From DATJYV01 sp035499415 (lineage in GTDB: Bacteria > Bacteroidota > Ignavibacteria > UBA10030), in contig DATJYV010000029.1 of assembly GCA_035499415.1 (NCBI GenBank), positions 1 through 64,000 of the forward strand: a DNA stretch of 64,000 nucleotides. Reading direction: 5' to 3'. A program made the position numbers and the translations under genes. The first letter of the stretch is position 1. Every line of letters starts with the position of its first letter. The notes below the pieces were generated by a model. It saw only the letters and a program-made list of their open reading frames with translations, searched no databases and was not told the DNA's origin. This document shows positions 50,685 to 59,396 of the stretch, piece after piece.

Positions 50685-51002
50685 GCCATCTCCCTCCTGA
50701 AGGTTATTTGATTGAAAAAGACGTTTGAGCCAAAAAATTCAATGCGTCGCATTTCGAAAAGATTTTTGCGGGGGAAGCGTCAATTTGCCGGGATGGGTGG
50801 TGCCTTCCTTTCCTATTGGTCCGAATCCGAGTTTTCCGGTCGCCGGTCCTCCCTCGCATCCACCGTTCGCAGTCAATCTCAGGAATGAAATCATGCAGGT
50901 AAAATAATCGCTACGGGGGCTTACCACAACTACCAGAGTACGTAGTTTCTCACAGATATGACAAACATCAACCTCAAGGGAGAAGGGTGGGAAGAACGCG
51001 GT
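50685..51002. other. Gene-free gap with small palindrome
   Basis: About 318 bp between the lipoprotein start and the stop of the LuxR-type regulator gene. It should contain the lipoprotein promoter, but no convincing hexamer pair is seen. AATGCGTCGCATT at 50741-50753 is a perfect short inverted repeat and could be an operator. Confidence 0.4.
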
Positions 51003-51662
51003 CTAGGAAACCAAACCGCTTTTGATCGCTTTGGCCACGGCTTCCGCCCGGGAGCGGACGTGGAGCTTTGCGTAGATATTACGGAGGTGGAAACTCACGG
51101 TATTCACGCTGACGAAAAGTTTGTCCGCAATCGCCTTGTACGTATAACCGTCGATGAGGGCCTGGAGAACCTCGAGCTCCCTTTTGGAGAGCGTTGAAGA
51201 GAGACTGTCGGCCTTCTGCGTCTGGAAATAGGCGAGCACCTTGCGTGCCACCTCGGTCGACATCGGGGCCCCGCCGGCGTATGCATCCCGTATGGCGGCC
51301 AACAGAGCTTCCGGAGAGGTCTTTTTCAGGAGATATCCCACCGCCCCCTGCCGGAGCGATTGAAATATCTTTTCGTCGTCGCTGTGCACCGTCAACATCA
51401 GACACTGAATATTGGGATACCGCCGCTTCACAATTTCCACGCACTCAATGCCCGATTTCTCCGGAAGACCGATATCCATCAAAACGACATCCGGCGGATC
51501 GTCTTCGAGGATGGCTAACGCATCGCCACAGCTCCCATGGGCGCCGGTGCATGCAAATCCGGGGGAATGCTCAATGACCCAGCGAAGGCCATTGCGGATT
51601 TCAATATCGTCATCGATGATTGCGACCCGGATTGCGGGAATTTGGCCGTCGTGTTCCTGCAT
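51003..51662 (-). CDS. NarL/LuxR-family response regulator
   Basis: 219 residues. The REC domain has IDDD and the phospho-acceptor Asp63 in VVLMDIGLP, and Lys in YLLKKTSPE. A LuxR-type helix-turn-helix follows at about 155-210 (LSKRELEVLQALIDGYTYKAIADKLFVSVNTVSFHLRNIYAKL). It lies 55 bp downstream of the Reg_prop kinase gene in the same direction. Kinases with a HisKA_3 domain usually pair with NarL-type regulators, so they are very likely a cognate pair. Confidence 0.95.
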   Translation of the reverse strand: MQEHDGQIPAIRVAIIDDDIEIRNGLRWVIEHSPGFACTGAHGSCGDALAILEDDPPDVVLMDIGLPEKSGIECVEIVKRRYPNIQCLMLTVHSDDEKIFQSLRQGAVGYLLKKTSPEALLAAIRDAYAGGAPMSTEVARKVLAYFQTQKADSLSSTLSKRELEVLQALIDGYTYKAIADKLFVSVNTVSFHLRNIYAKLHVRSRAEAVAKAIKSGLVS

Positions 51663-51717
51663 ACCAGCGCAAGCTACGATGCAAGGTCGGATGAATCAAC
51701 TACGTACATGCGTAGTT

Positions 51718-54678
51718 TCATCCCCGAACCGGAAATGTCGCCTCGACCCGGGTCCCTTCGTGGACGTGCGAACTCAATCGAAACGTCCCGCCCGCCTCTT
51801 CCGTCCGCTTCCGCATGTTTGCCAGTCCGTTCCCTTCGTTTTTTTTCTCCGCGCTCAAACCTACCCCGTTATCACTGACGACAACGGCGAGGCTTGAGCC
51901 GGTGCGATGGAAGGAAATGGAGGCGGCGCTGGCCCTTGAATGACGGGCGACGTTCGTAAGAGCTTCTTTCGACAGGAGCAGCAGACTCCGCATCCCTTCG
52001 GAGCTCATTCGTATTTCCCCAACCCCCTCCCCCACGTCAAAATACAACCGGATGTTCCTGCCTTCGCACATCTCATAGGCAAAGGACCGAAGACGCTGGA
52101 CCAGCCGCTCGAGGGAGTCATGCGTGGGGTCGATGGACCAGACGACATCGCTCATGTTTTCGATAAGCTCACGGGCGGTTTCCGAGACTTTTTCGAGGGA
52201 TTCCTTGACCGTCGTGCCATCTCCCGGCAGCGATGAACCCTCTTCGCCCGCAGAAACCTGCCGTCGCACGACATCGGACAGAATGGCGATGCGTGTCAAT
52301 CCCGACCCGATATCGTCGTGCAAATCGGTCGCAATGCGCGAACGAATCCGCTCGATCTCTAGAAGACGCTGCAGACGAAGTCGCACGGCAATCACGATCG
52401 TCGTTAAGAGCAAGATCGAAAAGGCGGCGACGAACCACGGCCGGCGCCAGATCGGGGGGACGATGACGAACCGGATCGTTGCCGGATGCGCGCTGACCAC
52501 CCCGCTGTTTTTCACCGCTCGAATTTCGAGCGCGTATGAACCCGGAGCAAGTGCGCCAAAAAAGAAATGGCGATCCTTCCCGGGCGGCTGCCAGTTGTCA
52601 TTTGAGCCGAGCAGACGGTACTGGTACCGAAGCTCACCCTCTTCCCGCAGGCTGACTCCCGCAACTTCCACCGTGCAGTTATTTTCATCGCTGCTGATTT
52701 CCAGTATTCCCGACGTTGGCTTGTCTCTCCCGTTAACCTGGAATTGGCTGACCACGATCGGCGGGGGAATGGTGTTCGGCGCGTCATGCTCAAAATCGTA
52801 GACCGACAGCCCCGCCTCGGAGACGTACCAGAATTTGTGCGAACCCGTCTCGCCGCATCCATACACCGGTGAGCCGGTCATTTCCTTCACCGTCTGAAAA
52901 ACCCGCGTCGCCCGGACCAACGACTGCACTCCCATTTGCGTCCCGACCCAGATCGATCCCTGTTCGCTTGCGGCAATGCACCAGACTGCTGTGCTGAGCA
53001 ATCCTTCCTTGAGCGATACCGGGACGAACGACGAGTCGGATAAGTACGCAAGCCCGCCATATCTCATGCCAATCCACAGACGACGGTCGGGTGTCTCGAT
53101 GATCGCACGGATGGAAGTATTGGGGAGCCCGTCTGCCAGCCCGAAGCGATGCACCGGCCCCATCCGTTTTTCTCCCGCGCGGATGAGGCCCAGGCCTTCC
53201 GAATAACCTCCCAACCATATATTCCCGGCCCGGTCTTCACAGAAGGCCCGAATGGAGCCGTCGAACAAACCGTTTTCAACGGTGAGTTTCCGCACCAGGG
53301 AAAAGTTATTGTCGGGATCCAGAACCCGGATACCAAGGTTACCGTCAAGACTGATCCAGAGCAAACCCTCCATGTCAACACGAATGAAAAGGGGATGCGC
53401 ATTCGGATATTGAGCGCCCGGTCGGATATGAACCAGCGGAGTGAGGGAGGAGAATCCGCCAGCGCCCGGCTTGATTGCAAACTCGGATATGCTCCCGTCG
53501 CGGAGGGACACCCAAAGATGGTTTTGCCGGTCGAACGTAACCGTCCATGGGGCTGCTTCGCCTTTTCGTGTCTCATTCGGGTGGATGAGCTTCCTCCATC
53601 CGCCGGTTGAATCCTCACGGAATTCCCCGATTCCCCGTTCAGTACACAACCAGATGTGGCCGCCGGAATCCACCGCTGCGGTGGCGTTGTTCGGTGCAAA
53701 CGGAATGACTCCCACCGGATAGGTTCTGATATTCCGATTCGTCAGCTTCGCCAATCCGGAGGAGGAACAGGCAATCCAAAGGTCCCCTTCGGAATCGACA
53801 GTCCCCGCGATCATGCCGGGCGGCAATCCGTTCTTCCCGGCATAGTGCACCATGTTCATTCTACCGTCCCGCACTCCCTCAACCAGGAAAAGGCCCTGCG
53901 CAGCCGCAATCCAGACGGCGCCCGATTTGTCGAGGGCGATGAATGAATGGCCGCCGCTTCCGGTGGAGAGCGTCCGTCGAACACCCTCGTTCTCAAAAAG
54001 CAGTACCCGGCCGGCGGAGGTTGCGAGCCATTCGATCCCCTTCCCGTCCGCGCAACCCGTTTCGATCAACTCATTCTTCCGCAGGCTCAGCGGGAGTACG
54101 CGCGGAGGGAGTTTGGGATTTGTGCAGACATGAATCGAGGTGGAGCCAACAATCCACACCGTCGAATCGCTCGCTCGAAGCATCGTCGGGATGTCGCCCC
54201 TTATTTCCTCCGCACGGAACGGAACGAAGGCGGTATCAACAAGAACAAAGACCCCCCTCGTTGTTCCCGCCCAGACCCGCCCGCTCCCGTCTTCGGCGAT
54301 CGATTCGACGATATTCGTCCACGGGTTCCTTCCCAGGCGAAAGGTCTGAAAACGTCCGCCGGAGAATCTGCTCACTCCGCCGCCGTTTGTCCCGACCCAC
54401 AATACGCCGGGCTGCGATCGGCTTTCGATGATACATGTGACGCGGCTGAGCGCAAGGCCGTCTGCAACGGTGTAATTCCTGAACGATGTGCCGTCATAGG
54501 ACGTAAGGCCCTCGTTGCTTCCGATCCAGAGGAGCCCGCCGGAATCGACGGCAAGCGCGAGCAGAAAGTTGGACAAGAGTCCGTCGCGGGAAGTATATCG
54601 GCTGAACGGCAGAACCTGCGTCCGGGCGGTGAGGAGGCAGAGGGCAAGTGCTGCCGTGAGGACAGACGTTCGTTTCAT
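51718..54678 (-). CDS. Reg_prop two-component sensor histidine kinase (HisKA_3)
   Basis: 986 residues. A signal peptide leads to a periplasmic double propeller of Reg_prop repeats with the pattern G.LWIG....G....D....F (about 30-590, for example SGGLLWIGSNEGLTSYDG). A Y_Y_Y-type beta-sandwich (about 650-740) and one helix (about 748-768) follow. The cytoplasmic part has HisKA_3 (ATDLHDDIGSGLTRIAIL) and HATPase_c (VVSDNGVGL, GNGLANMRKRTEEAGG). In Bacteroidota this sensor class often responds to oligosaccharides. The ligand is unknown. ATG 54678 is preferred to the overlapping GTG at 54681. It has a NarL-type partner downstream, not an AraC output in the same chain. Confidence 0.93.
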   Translation of the reverse strand: MKRTSVLTAALALCLLTARTQVLPFSRYTSRDGLLSNFLLALAVDSGGLLWIGSNEGLTSYDGTSFRNYTVADGLALSRVTCIIESRSQPGVLWVGTNGGGVSRFSGGRFQTFRLGRNPWTNIVESIAEDGSGRVWAGTTRGVFVLVDTAFVPFRAEEIRGDIPTMLRASDSTVWIVGSTSIHVCTNPKLPPRVLPLSLRKNELIETGCADGKGIEWLATSAGRVLLFENEGVRRTLSTGSGGHSFIALDKSGAVWIAAAQGLFLVEGVRDGRMNMVHYAGKNGLPPGMIAGTVDSEGDLWIACSSSGLAKLTNRNIRTYPVGVIPFAPNNATAAVDSGGHIWLCTERGIGEFREDSTGGWRKLIHPNETRKGEAAPWTVTFDRQNHLWVSLRDGSISEFAIKPGAGGFSSLTPLVHIRPGAQYPNAHPLFIRVDMEGLLWISLDGNLGIRVLDPDNNFSLVRKLTVENGLFDGSIRAFCEDRAGNIWLGGYSEGLGLIRAGEKRMGPVHRFGLADGLPNTSIRAIIETPDRRLWIGMRYGGLAYLSDSSFVPVSLKEGLLSTAVWCIAASEQGSIWVGTQMGVQSLVRATRVFQTVKEMTGSPVYGCGETGSHKFWYVSEAGLSVYDFEHDAPNTIPPPIVVSQFQVNGRDKPTSGILEISSDENNCTVEVAGVSLREEGELRYQYRLLGSNDNWQPPGKDRHFFFGALAPGSYALEIRAVKNSGVVSAHPATIRFVIVPPIWRRPWFVAAFSILLLTTIVIAVRLRLQRLLEIERIRSRIATDLHDDIGSGLTRIAILSDVVRRQVSAGEEGSSLPGDGTTVKESLEKVSETARELIENMSDVVWSIDPTHDSLERLVQRLRSFAYEMCEGRNIRLYFDVGEGVGEIRMSSEGMRSLLLLSKEALTNVARHSRASAASISFHRTGSSLAVVVSDNGVGLSAEKKNEGNGLANMRKRTEEAGGTFRLSSHVHEGTRVEATFPVRG

Positions 54679-54847
54679 CACACAATCGAAGGGGGCGGCG
54701 ACCGCCCGGAGTGGACGGTCGGGAAAATGATAGAAGAAGATGCCGACAGAAGCAAATAAAGTCTTCGCGGCGTCAACCAGAGAAACGCTGCTGCGAATCT
54801 GCTGTGCGGAGACTGAATCCCGGGTCAGCGGGAAACAGCGGGAAGGT

Positions 54848-55912
54848 TCAAATACAGACTTGTTCGCGAATATGTGCGGGGATAAGACGGGAACCGGGGA
54901 TCACGCCCGACCAGAGAGCTTTTCCCACGTCGGACAGAAACGACCAGTAGGATTGGTATACGGAGGAGCCGGCTTCCTCGAAGTCGTGCTGCAGCAATGC
55001 GTGGATACGGGGGAGGTTGTACCACGGTACGCCTGGATAGAGATGGTGCTCGAGGTGATAATTAATATTGCAGATCATGAAGGACAGAAATCGATTCGAC
55101 GTGACGGTGCGCGTGTCGTTCAGCTCGTTGCCGTGCGTCGTAAAACCATGCTCCGCGATGCCTCGAATGTTCGCAATTTGGCCTGCGATGAGGAGCGGAA
55201 TGATCCATCCGTTGAGAAGGATTGCGACAGGGATGTAAAGGATTGCGGTCACGACCGCAAGTGCGGTGAGGGTCAGCTCGAGGATGATTCCTTTTCGCTG
55301 ATCCTTGTTCCCTTTTCGCAATGCCGCGGCCGGAACGGAAACAAGATAGAGATAGACCCCCGCGAAGAAAATGGCGACGTAGACGATTCTCAGGAGTACA
55401 GAATTCTTCGAAACGTTCTCGATATTGTCCGGGTCTCCTTCACTCCCAAGAAATTTATGATGAAGAGGGTGCATGACCCGGTAGCCGGCAGATGAGAAGA
55501 GGACGGGCAACCCGCAGAGAAATCCGACCCAGCGGTCGACCCTCGGATTTCTGGTGATGAGATTGTGGGAAGACTCATGCGCAAGGACGGAAAGCGTGCT
55601 CAGAGAGAGTCCCGCGAGCGCGAAGGCGAAGATGCGGAGAGTCATGATGTTCGAGGAGCACGCGATCCAGCCGCAGGTCAGCCAGATGAGATAATGAAAT
55701 GGGATGACAAGATTCCACCACGGATTGAGCGAATGGAATTCTCTGATGGCATGTTTCTGTTCAGCAGTGAAGTCGTGCCGTGAGATTTTCCTTGCGCGGC
55801 TGCTGTCGTCACAAAAATAAATCGTCGAAGCCGCGCGCCCAAGAACGTGTTCGGTTTCCATGCTTCTGAACCCTGCACCCGATCCGTCGATATCACCTCT
55901 GCTTCGCACCAT
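54848..55912 (-). CDS. Membrane fatty acid desaturase/hydroxylase
   Basis: 354 residues (337 if ATG 55861 is used; both starts are possible and neither has a clear Shine-Dalgarno). Four to five membrane helices carry the three histidine boxes HESSH, HPLHH and NYHLEHH, which bind the di-iron centre. The C-terminal HHLYPGVPWYNLPRIHALL matches the FADS/CrtR-like desaturase family. It introduces a double bond or hydroxyl into acyl chains or carotenoids using oxygen and reduced ferredoxin or cytochrome. The exact substrate is unknown. Its presence implies at least occasional oxygen exposure. It stands alone between signalling genes. Confidence 0.9.
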   Translation of the reverse strand: MVRSRGDIDGSGAGFRSMETEHVLGRAASTIYFCDDSSRARKISRHDFTAEQKHAIREFHSLNPWWNLVIPFHYLIWLTCGWIACSSNIMTLRIFAFALAGLSLSTLSVLAHESSHNLITRNPRVDRWVGFLCGLPVLFSSAGYRVMHPLHHKFLGSEGDPDNIENVSKNSVLLRIVYVAIFFAGVYLYLVSVPAAALRKGNKDQRKGIILELTLTALAVVTAILYIPVAILLNGWIIPLLIAGQIANIRGIAEHGFTTHGNELNDTRTVTSNRFLSFMICNINYHLEHHLYPGVPWYNLPRIHALLQHDFEEAGSSVYQSYWSFLSDVGKALWSGVIPGSRLIPAHIREQVCI

Positions 55913-56251
55913 ACCCGCGCCGGACGTTGTTCCCCTTCCTCACATATAAAATGGTCTCATGATCAACATGGAAACATGTGACGGCGATACTTCGTTCCAG
56001 CAACCGACAGCGTTTACGTCCGGTTGCCATCGCCGGCGCGGCAGTGCCGACTATCAATAGACGATTTTGCAGCGAGAAAGTTTTATCGGTTTGTTTTGCT
56101 TGGCGGGGATCTGCGACGGTTCGACCCCGGTTGCAGCCGGAATTGTGACACGTGTTGAAATTTGCTGCAGGAGGGATAAGATGTGTGGAAAACAGGGGAA
56201 AAACCGAGTCTCCCCGTGGAAGGGAATCCGTGAAAAAGGCGCCCGTCGGAC
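55913..56251. other. Gene-free gap upstream of the desaturase
   Basis: 339 bp with no supported gene. ACATGGAAACATGT near 55968 is a short inverted repeat that could bind a regulator of the desaturase. The 62-codon plus-strand frame here has no Shine-Dalgarno and no recognisable features. Confidence 0.4.
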
Positions 56252-58915
56252 CTAGGTGTCGATGATCTTCCTGATTCTCCGGAGAACGTCTTCTATGGCA
56301 TAGGGTTTTGGGATGACATCCTTCACCCCCTTCTTGAGCATTTCAGACTTTTGTTCCGGATCGATGAACCCGGTCGCGACGATGGTCCGGACTGACGGAT
56401 TCACTTCGCGCATTCTCTGAAAGAGGGACAAGCCATCCATTTTCGGTAGACCAAAATCCGAGAATACAAGTGAGATCTCGCGGTGGTGCTTGGAGAAAAT
56501 CTCGAGGGCCTCCTTGCCATCTCCCGCCGCGAGAACGGAGTATCCCTTGTCCCGAAGGTAGGTTAAGAGCAGCTCTTTCATCGCTTCCTCATCTTCCACA
56601 ACCATCACTGTTTCCGTACCTCCGACGGTTGAATCGCTCCCGCCGGCCTTATCGACTTGGAGCTGAGCATTTTCCTGAGGGACAGGAAAGTAAACGGTAA
56701 AGGATGTCCCTTTGCCCGGTTCACTCTCAACGTCGATGACCCCTCCAAAACTCTTCACCGCACCGTAGACGACGGCCAAGCCGAGCCCCGTTCCTTTTCC
56801 CGCGGGTTTCGTGGTAAAAAAGGGCTCGAATATTCGTGCTCGCACATTTTCCGGCATCCCGACTCCTGAATCCGAAATCTGCACGGCGACGTACGAGTCC
56901 GAATGCGCGTCCGAAATCCGCTTGCGGACGCCAAGTCCGGTTTCCAGAAATGTCCGGATCACCAGCGTACCTCCGGTCGGCATCGCGTCGCGAGCGTTCA
57001 CGCAAAGGTTGAGTAATGCCTGATAGATCTGACTCTGGTCTGCCCTGATGGCGGGCATATCCCGGGCCGGCTCGACGGAGAACTCTATGGTTTTTGGAAA
57101 CGTTTCAATTAACATTCCCGACAACTCCCCCAAAAGTTGATTGAGATCCACGAGGTCGATGACAGACTCGCTCTTCCGGGCAAAAGTCAACAGTTGTCTC
57201 ACGAGCCCGCTGCCCCTCTGGACGGCCTTCGTGATCGCGGCGACTGCCTCATCCATCTGGTCCGCTAAAATCGGCCTCCGCTGCAGGAGCGTGGAATACG
57301 CCAGAATGATACCGAGGATATTGTTGAAGTCGTGTGCGATTCCACCGGCAAGGGTTCCGATCCCTTCCAGCTTTTGAGACTGGCGCAGCTGCTCCTCCAA
57401 CCGTCTGCTGGCCGTGACGTCCCGGGCGATGCCGAGCATGCCAACCGCTTTCCCTCTCAGGTACTGCGTCGTCGTGCTGAACTCACCGACGAGATATTCG
57501 CCGTTCTTATGCCTGATGCGGTATTCGTTCGTGCCGGAAAAATTCCCCGCGATAACCGACCGGAACATTTCCGCTGCGCGTTGTCTGTCATCCGGATGGA
57601 GCAGATCGGTGAAGCTTTTACCCAACCATTCGGCAGGCAGCCAGCCGGTAATCGCTTCGAATGCCGGGTTGAGACTGGTGATGACGCCGCTGGTCGAAAG
57701 ACTGAAGATCGCATCCCGGGCACCTTCCACCAGACTCCGGAATCGCTCTTCCGAATTACGGAGCGCCTCGAGGGCTTCGCGTCGTTCGGTGATGTCTCTT
57801 CCCACGGAGACGAAGTGGCTGATGCCACCCGCGTCGTCAAAGATCGGCGTAATGGTGTGTTCTTCAAAATACAGCTCTCCGTTCTTGCGCTTGTTGACAA
57901 ATGATCCGCGGTACATCCGGCCGGAGAGAATGGTCGACCACAGTTCTTCATAAAATCTGAGCGGATGCTTTCCCGACTTCAGGATTCTCGGCGTTTTTCC
58001 TTCGACCTCGGCGCGCTGATAGCCCGTCGTCGATTCGAATGACGGGTTGACGTACTCGATCAGGCCGTTCTTGTCGGTGATGACGATGTTATCGCCCGTG
58101 CGCTCAAGTGCCCGGGATAGCTTGTTTAATTCGACTTGCGCATTCCGACGGATCGTCACATCCCTGTAATTCATGACAATCGCCGCAAGCGCCGGATCCT
58201 GAAGGAGATTTGTCACACTTCCTTCGATCCACCTCTCCGATCCATCTCCGGCCGCAAGACGCAGCGAGAGGGACAACGCCGCTCCCGGTCGGGACATCGA
58301 ATCGGAGAGCATCGTGCGGAATTTCTCGCGGTCATCGTCGAGGATGAGGTCCGACAATGTTCGACCCCTGAAATCATCGGGTTCGTATCCGATGACGCGC
58401 AGGGTCGAAGCACTGGCATAAAGAACTTTCCCCTCGGTGCTCAAGAGCGCGATGGCATCCTGGCTGTTTTCGACGAGAGACCGATGGCGTCGTTCGCTTT
58501 CTTCAAGCGCTCGCTCGGCCGCTCCACGGATCCGCCGGTTCTCCGCTTCCACCAGTGCCCGCCTCACCGCCGGCACAAGCTTGGAGATCTTTGTCTTCAG
58601 GACGTAGTCGGTTGCTCCATTCAGCAATGCTTCGATTGCCGAATCTTCCCCGATCGTTCCGGAGAGAAAAATGAACGGCACCTCGGGCTGCTCGGCTGTC
58701 GCGATCTTGAGCGCCGTTTTGCCGTCAAAGCCCGGCAGCGAATGGTCCGAGATGATGAGGTCAAATCGAGCGCCGTTCAGAGCACGCAACATTTCGTCGC
58801 GTGTCTGAACACGCGTGACATGACACTGAAAACCCTCCGATTCCAGAATCGACACGACGAGCTCGGCGTCGTGGTCGCTGTCCTCAACGTGGAGGATGTC
58901 GATTGGGGAGCTCAT
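56252..58915 (-). CDS. Hybrid sensor kinase: REC-PAS-PAS-PAS-HisKA-HATPase-REC
   Basis: 887 residues, soluble. An N-terminal REC (1-125; HVEDSDHD, LIISDHSLPGFDG, YVLKTKI) is followed by three PAS domains (about 145-260, 270-390, 395-510) with PAC ends such as YFEEHTITPIFDDAGGISHFVSVGRDITERR. HisKA (AGGIAHDFNNILGIILAYST), HATPase_c (SDSGVGMPENVRARIFEPFF, GTGLGLAVVYGAVKSFGG) and a C-terminal REC (VMVVEDEEAMKELL, LVFSDFGLPKMDG, VIPKPYAIEDVL) complete it. An input REC and an output REC flanking one kinase suggests integration into a phosphorelay with the Rcp1-like protein 22 bp upstream. PAS ligands are unknown. Confidence 0.94.
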   Translation of the reverse strand: MSSPIDILHVEDSDHDAELVVSILESEGFQCHVTRVQTRDEMLRALNGARFDLIISDHSLPGFDGKTALKIATAEQPEVPFIFLSGTIGEDSAIEALLNGATDYVLKTKISKLVPAVRRALVEAENRRIRGAAERALEESERRHRSLVENSQDAIALLSTEGKVLYASASTLRVIGYEPDDFRGRTLSDLILDDDREKFRTMLSDSMSRPGAALSLSLRLAAGDGSERWIEGSVTNLLQDPALAAIVMNYRDVTIRRNAQVELNKLSRALERTGDNIVITDKNGLIEYVNPSFESTTGYQRAEVEGKTPRILKSGKHPLRFYEELWSTILSGRMYRGSFVNKRKNGELYFEEHTITPIFDDAGGISHFVSVGRDITERREALEALRNSEERFRSLVEGARDAIFSLSTSGVITSLNPAFEAITGWLPAEWLGKSFTDLLHPDDRQRAAEMFRSVIAGNFSGTNEYRIRHKNGEYLVGEFSTTTQYLRGKAVGMLGIARDVTASRRLEEQLRQSQKLEGIGTLAGGIAHDFNNILGIILAYSTLLQRRPILADQMDEAVAAITKAVQRGSGLVRQLLTFARKSESVIDLVDLNQLLGELSGMLIETFPKTIEFSVEPARDMPAIRADQSQIYQALLNLCVNARDAMPTGGTLVIRTFLETGLGVRKRISDAHSDSYVAVQISDSGVGMPENVRARIFEPFFTTKPAGKGTGLGLAVVYGAVKSFGGVIDVESEPGKGTSFTVYFPVPQENAQLQVDKAGGSDSTVGGTETVMVVEDEEAMKELLLTYLRDKGYSVLAAGDGKEALEIFSKHHREISLVFSDFGLPKMDGLSLFQRMREVNPSVRTIVATGFIDPEQKSEMLKKGVKDVIPKPYAIEDVLRRIRKIIDT

Positions 58916-58937
58916 AGGTTTTGCGTACCTTGCCCGA

Positions 58938-59396
58938 TTACTGTTGCGCGCTCTTAATACTTCCCGCCGGGGGCTCGTTTGTCAAGGCCCAGAAGACGCC
59001 CAGCCGCTTGACGGCGTTGACAAATTCGCCAAAGCTCACGGGCTTCACCACATAGGAATTGACCCCGAGGTTGTAACTTCGCGCGAGGTCTTGCTCCTCA
59101 CGCGAAGAAGTGAGCATGACGACCGGCACCGATTTCAGGGACGGGTCCGATTTTACCTGCCGCAATACTTCCAAGCCGTCCACTTTCGGGAGCTTCAGGT
59201 CGAGAAGGACGACCGCCGGATTTCCGGGCTGGCGGGATTGGAAACTCCCCTTTGCAAAGAGGTAATCGAGCGCCTGCGCTCCGTCTTCCAGCACCACGAC
59301 TTCGTTTGCGAGGTTGAATTCCCTCAAAGCTTCGAGGGTGAGTTCGACGTCGTTGGGATTATCTTCAACGAGCACGATCGATTTAAGGTCTTTCAT
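58938..59396 (-). CDS. Rcp1-like single-domain response regulator
   Basis: 152 residues, REC only. VLVEDNPNDVELTLEAL is the typical Rcp1 start, with phospho-acceptor Asp66 (VVLLDLKLPKVDG), Thr in MLTSSREEQD and Lys in YVVKPVSFGEF. There is no output domain, so it likely acts as a phosphorelay carrier or protein-binding switch. Its ATG overlaps the phytochrome-type kinase stop by four bases (ATGA), showing tight coupling. The downstream hybrid kinase has a REC input domain that may accept its signal through a histidine intermediate. Confidence 0.93.
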   Translation of the reverse strand: MKDLKSIVLVEDNPNDVELTLEALREFNLANEVVVLEDGAQALDYLFAKGSFQSRQPGNPAVVLLDLKLPKVDGLEVLRQVKSDPSLKSVPVVMLTSSREEQDLARSYNLGVNSYVVKPVSFGEFVNAVKRLGVFWALTNEPPAGSIKSAQQ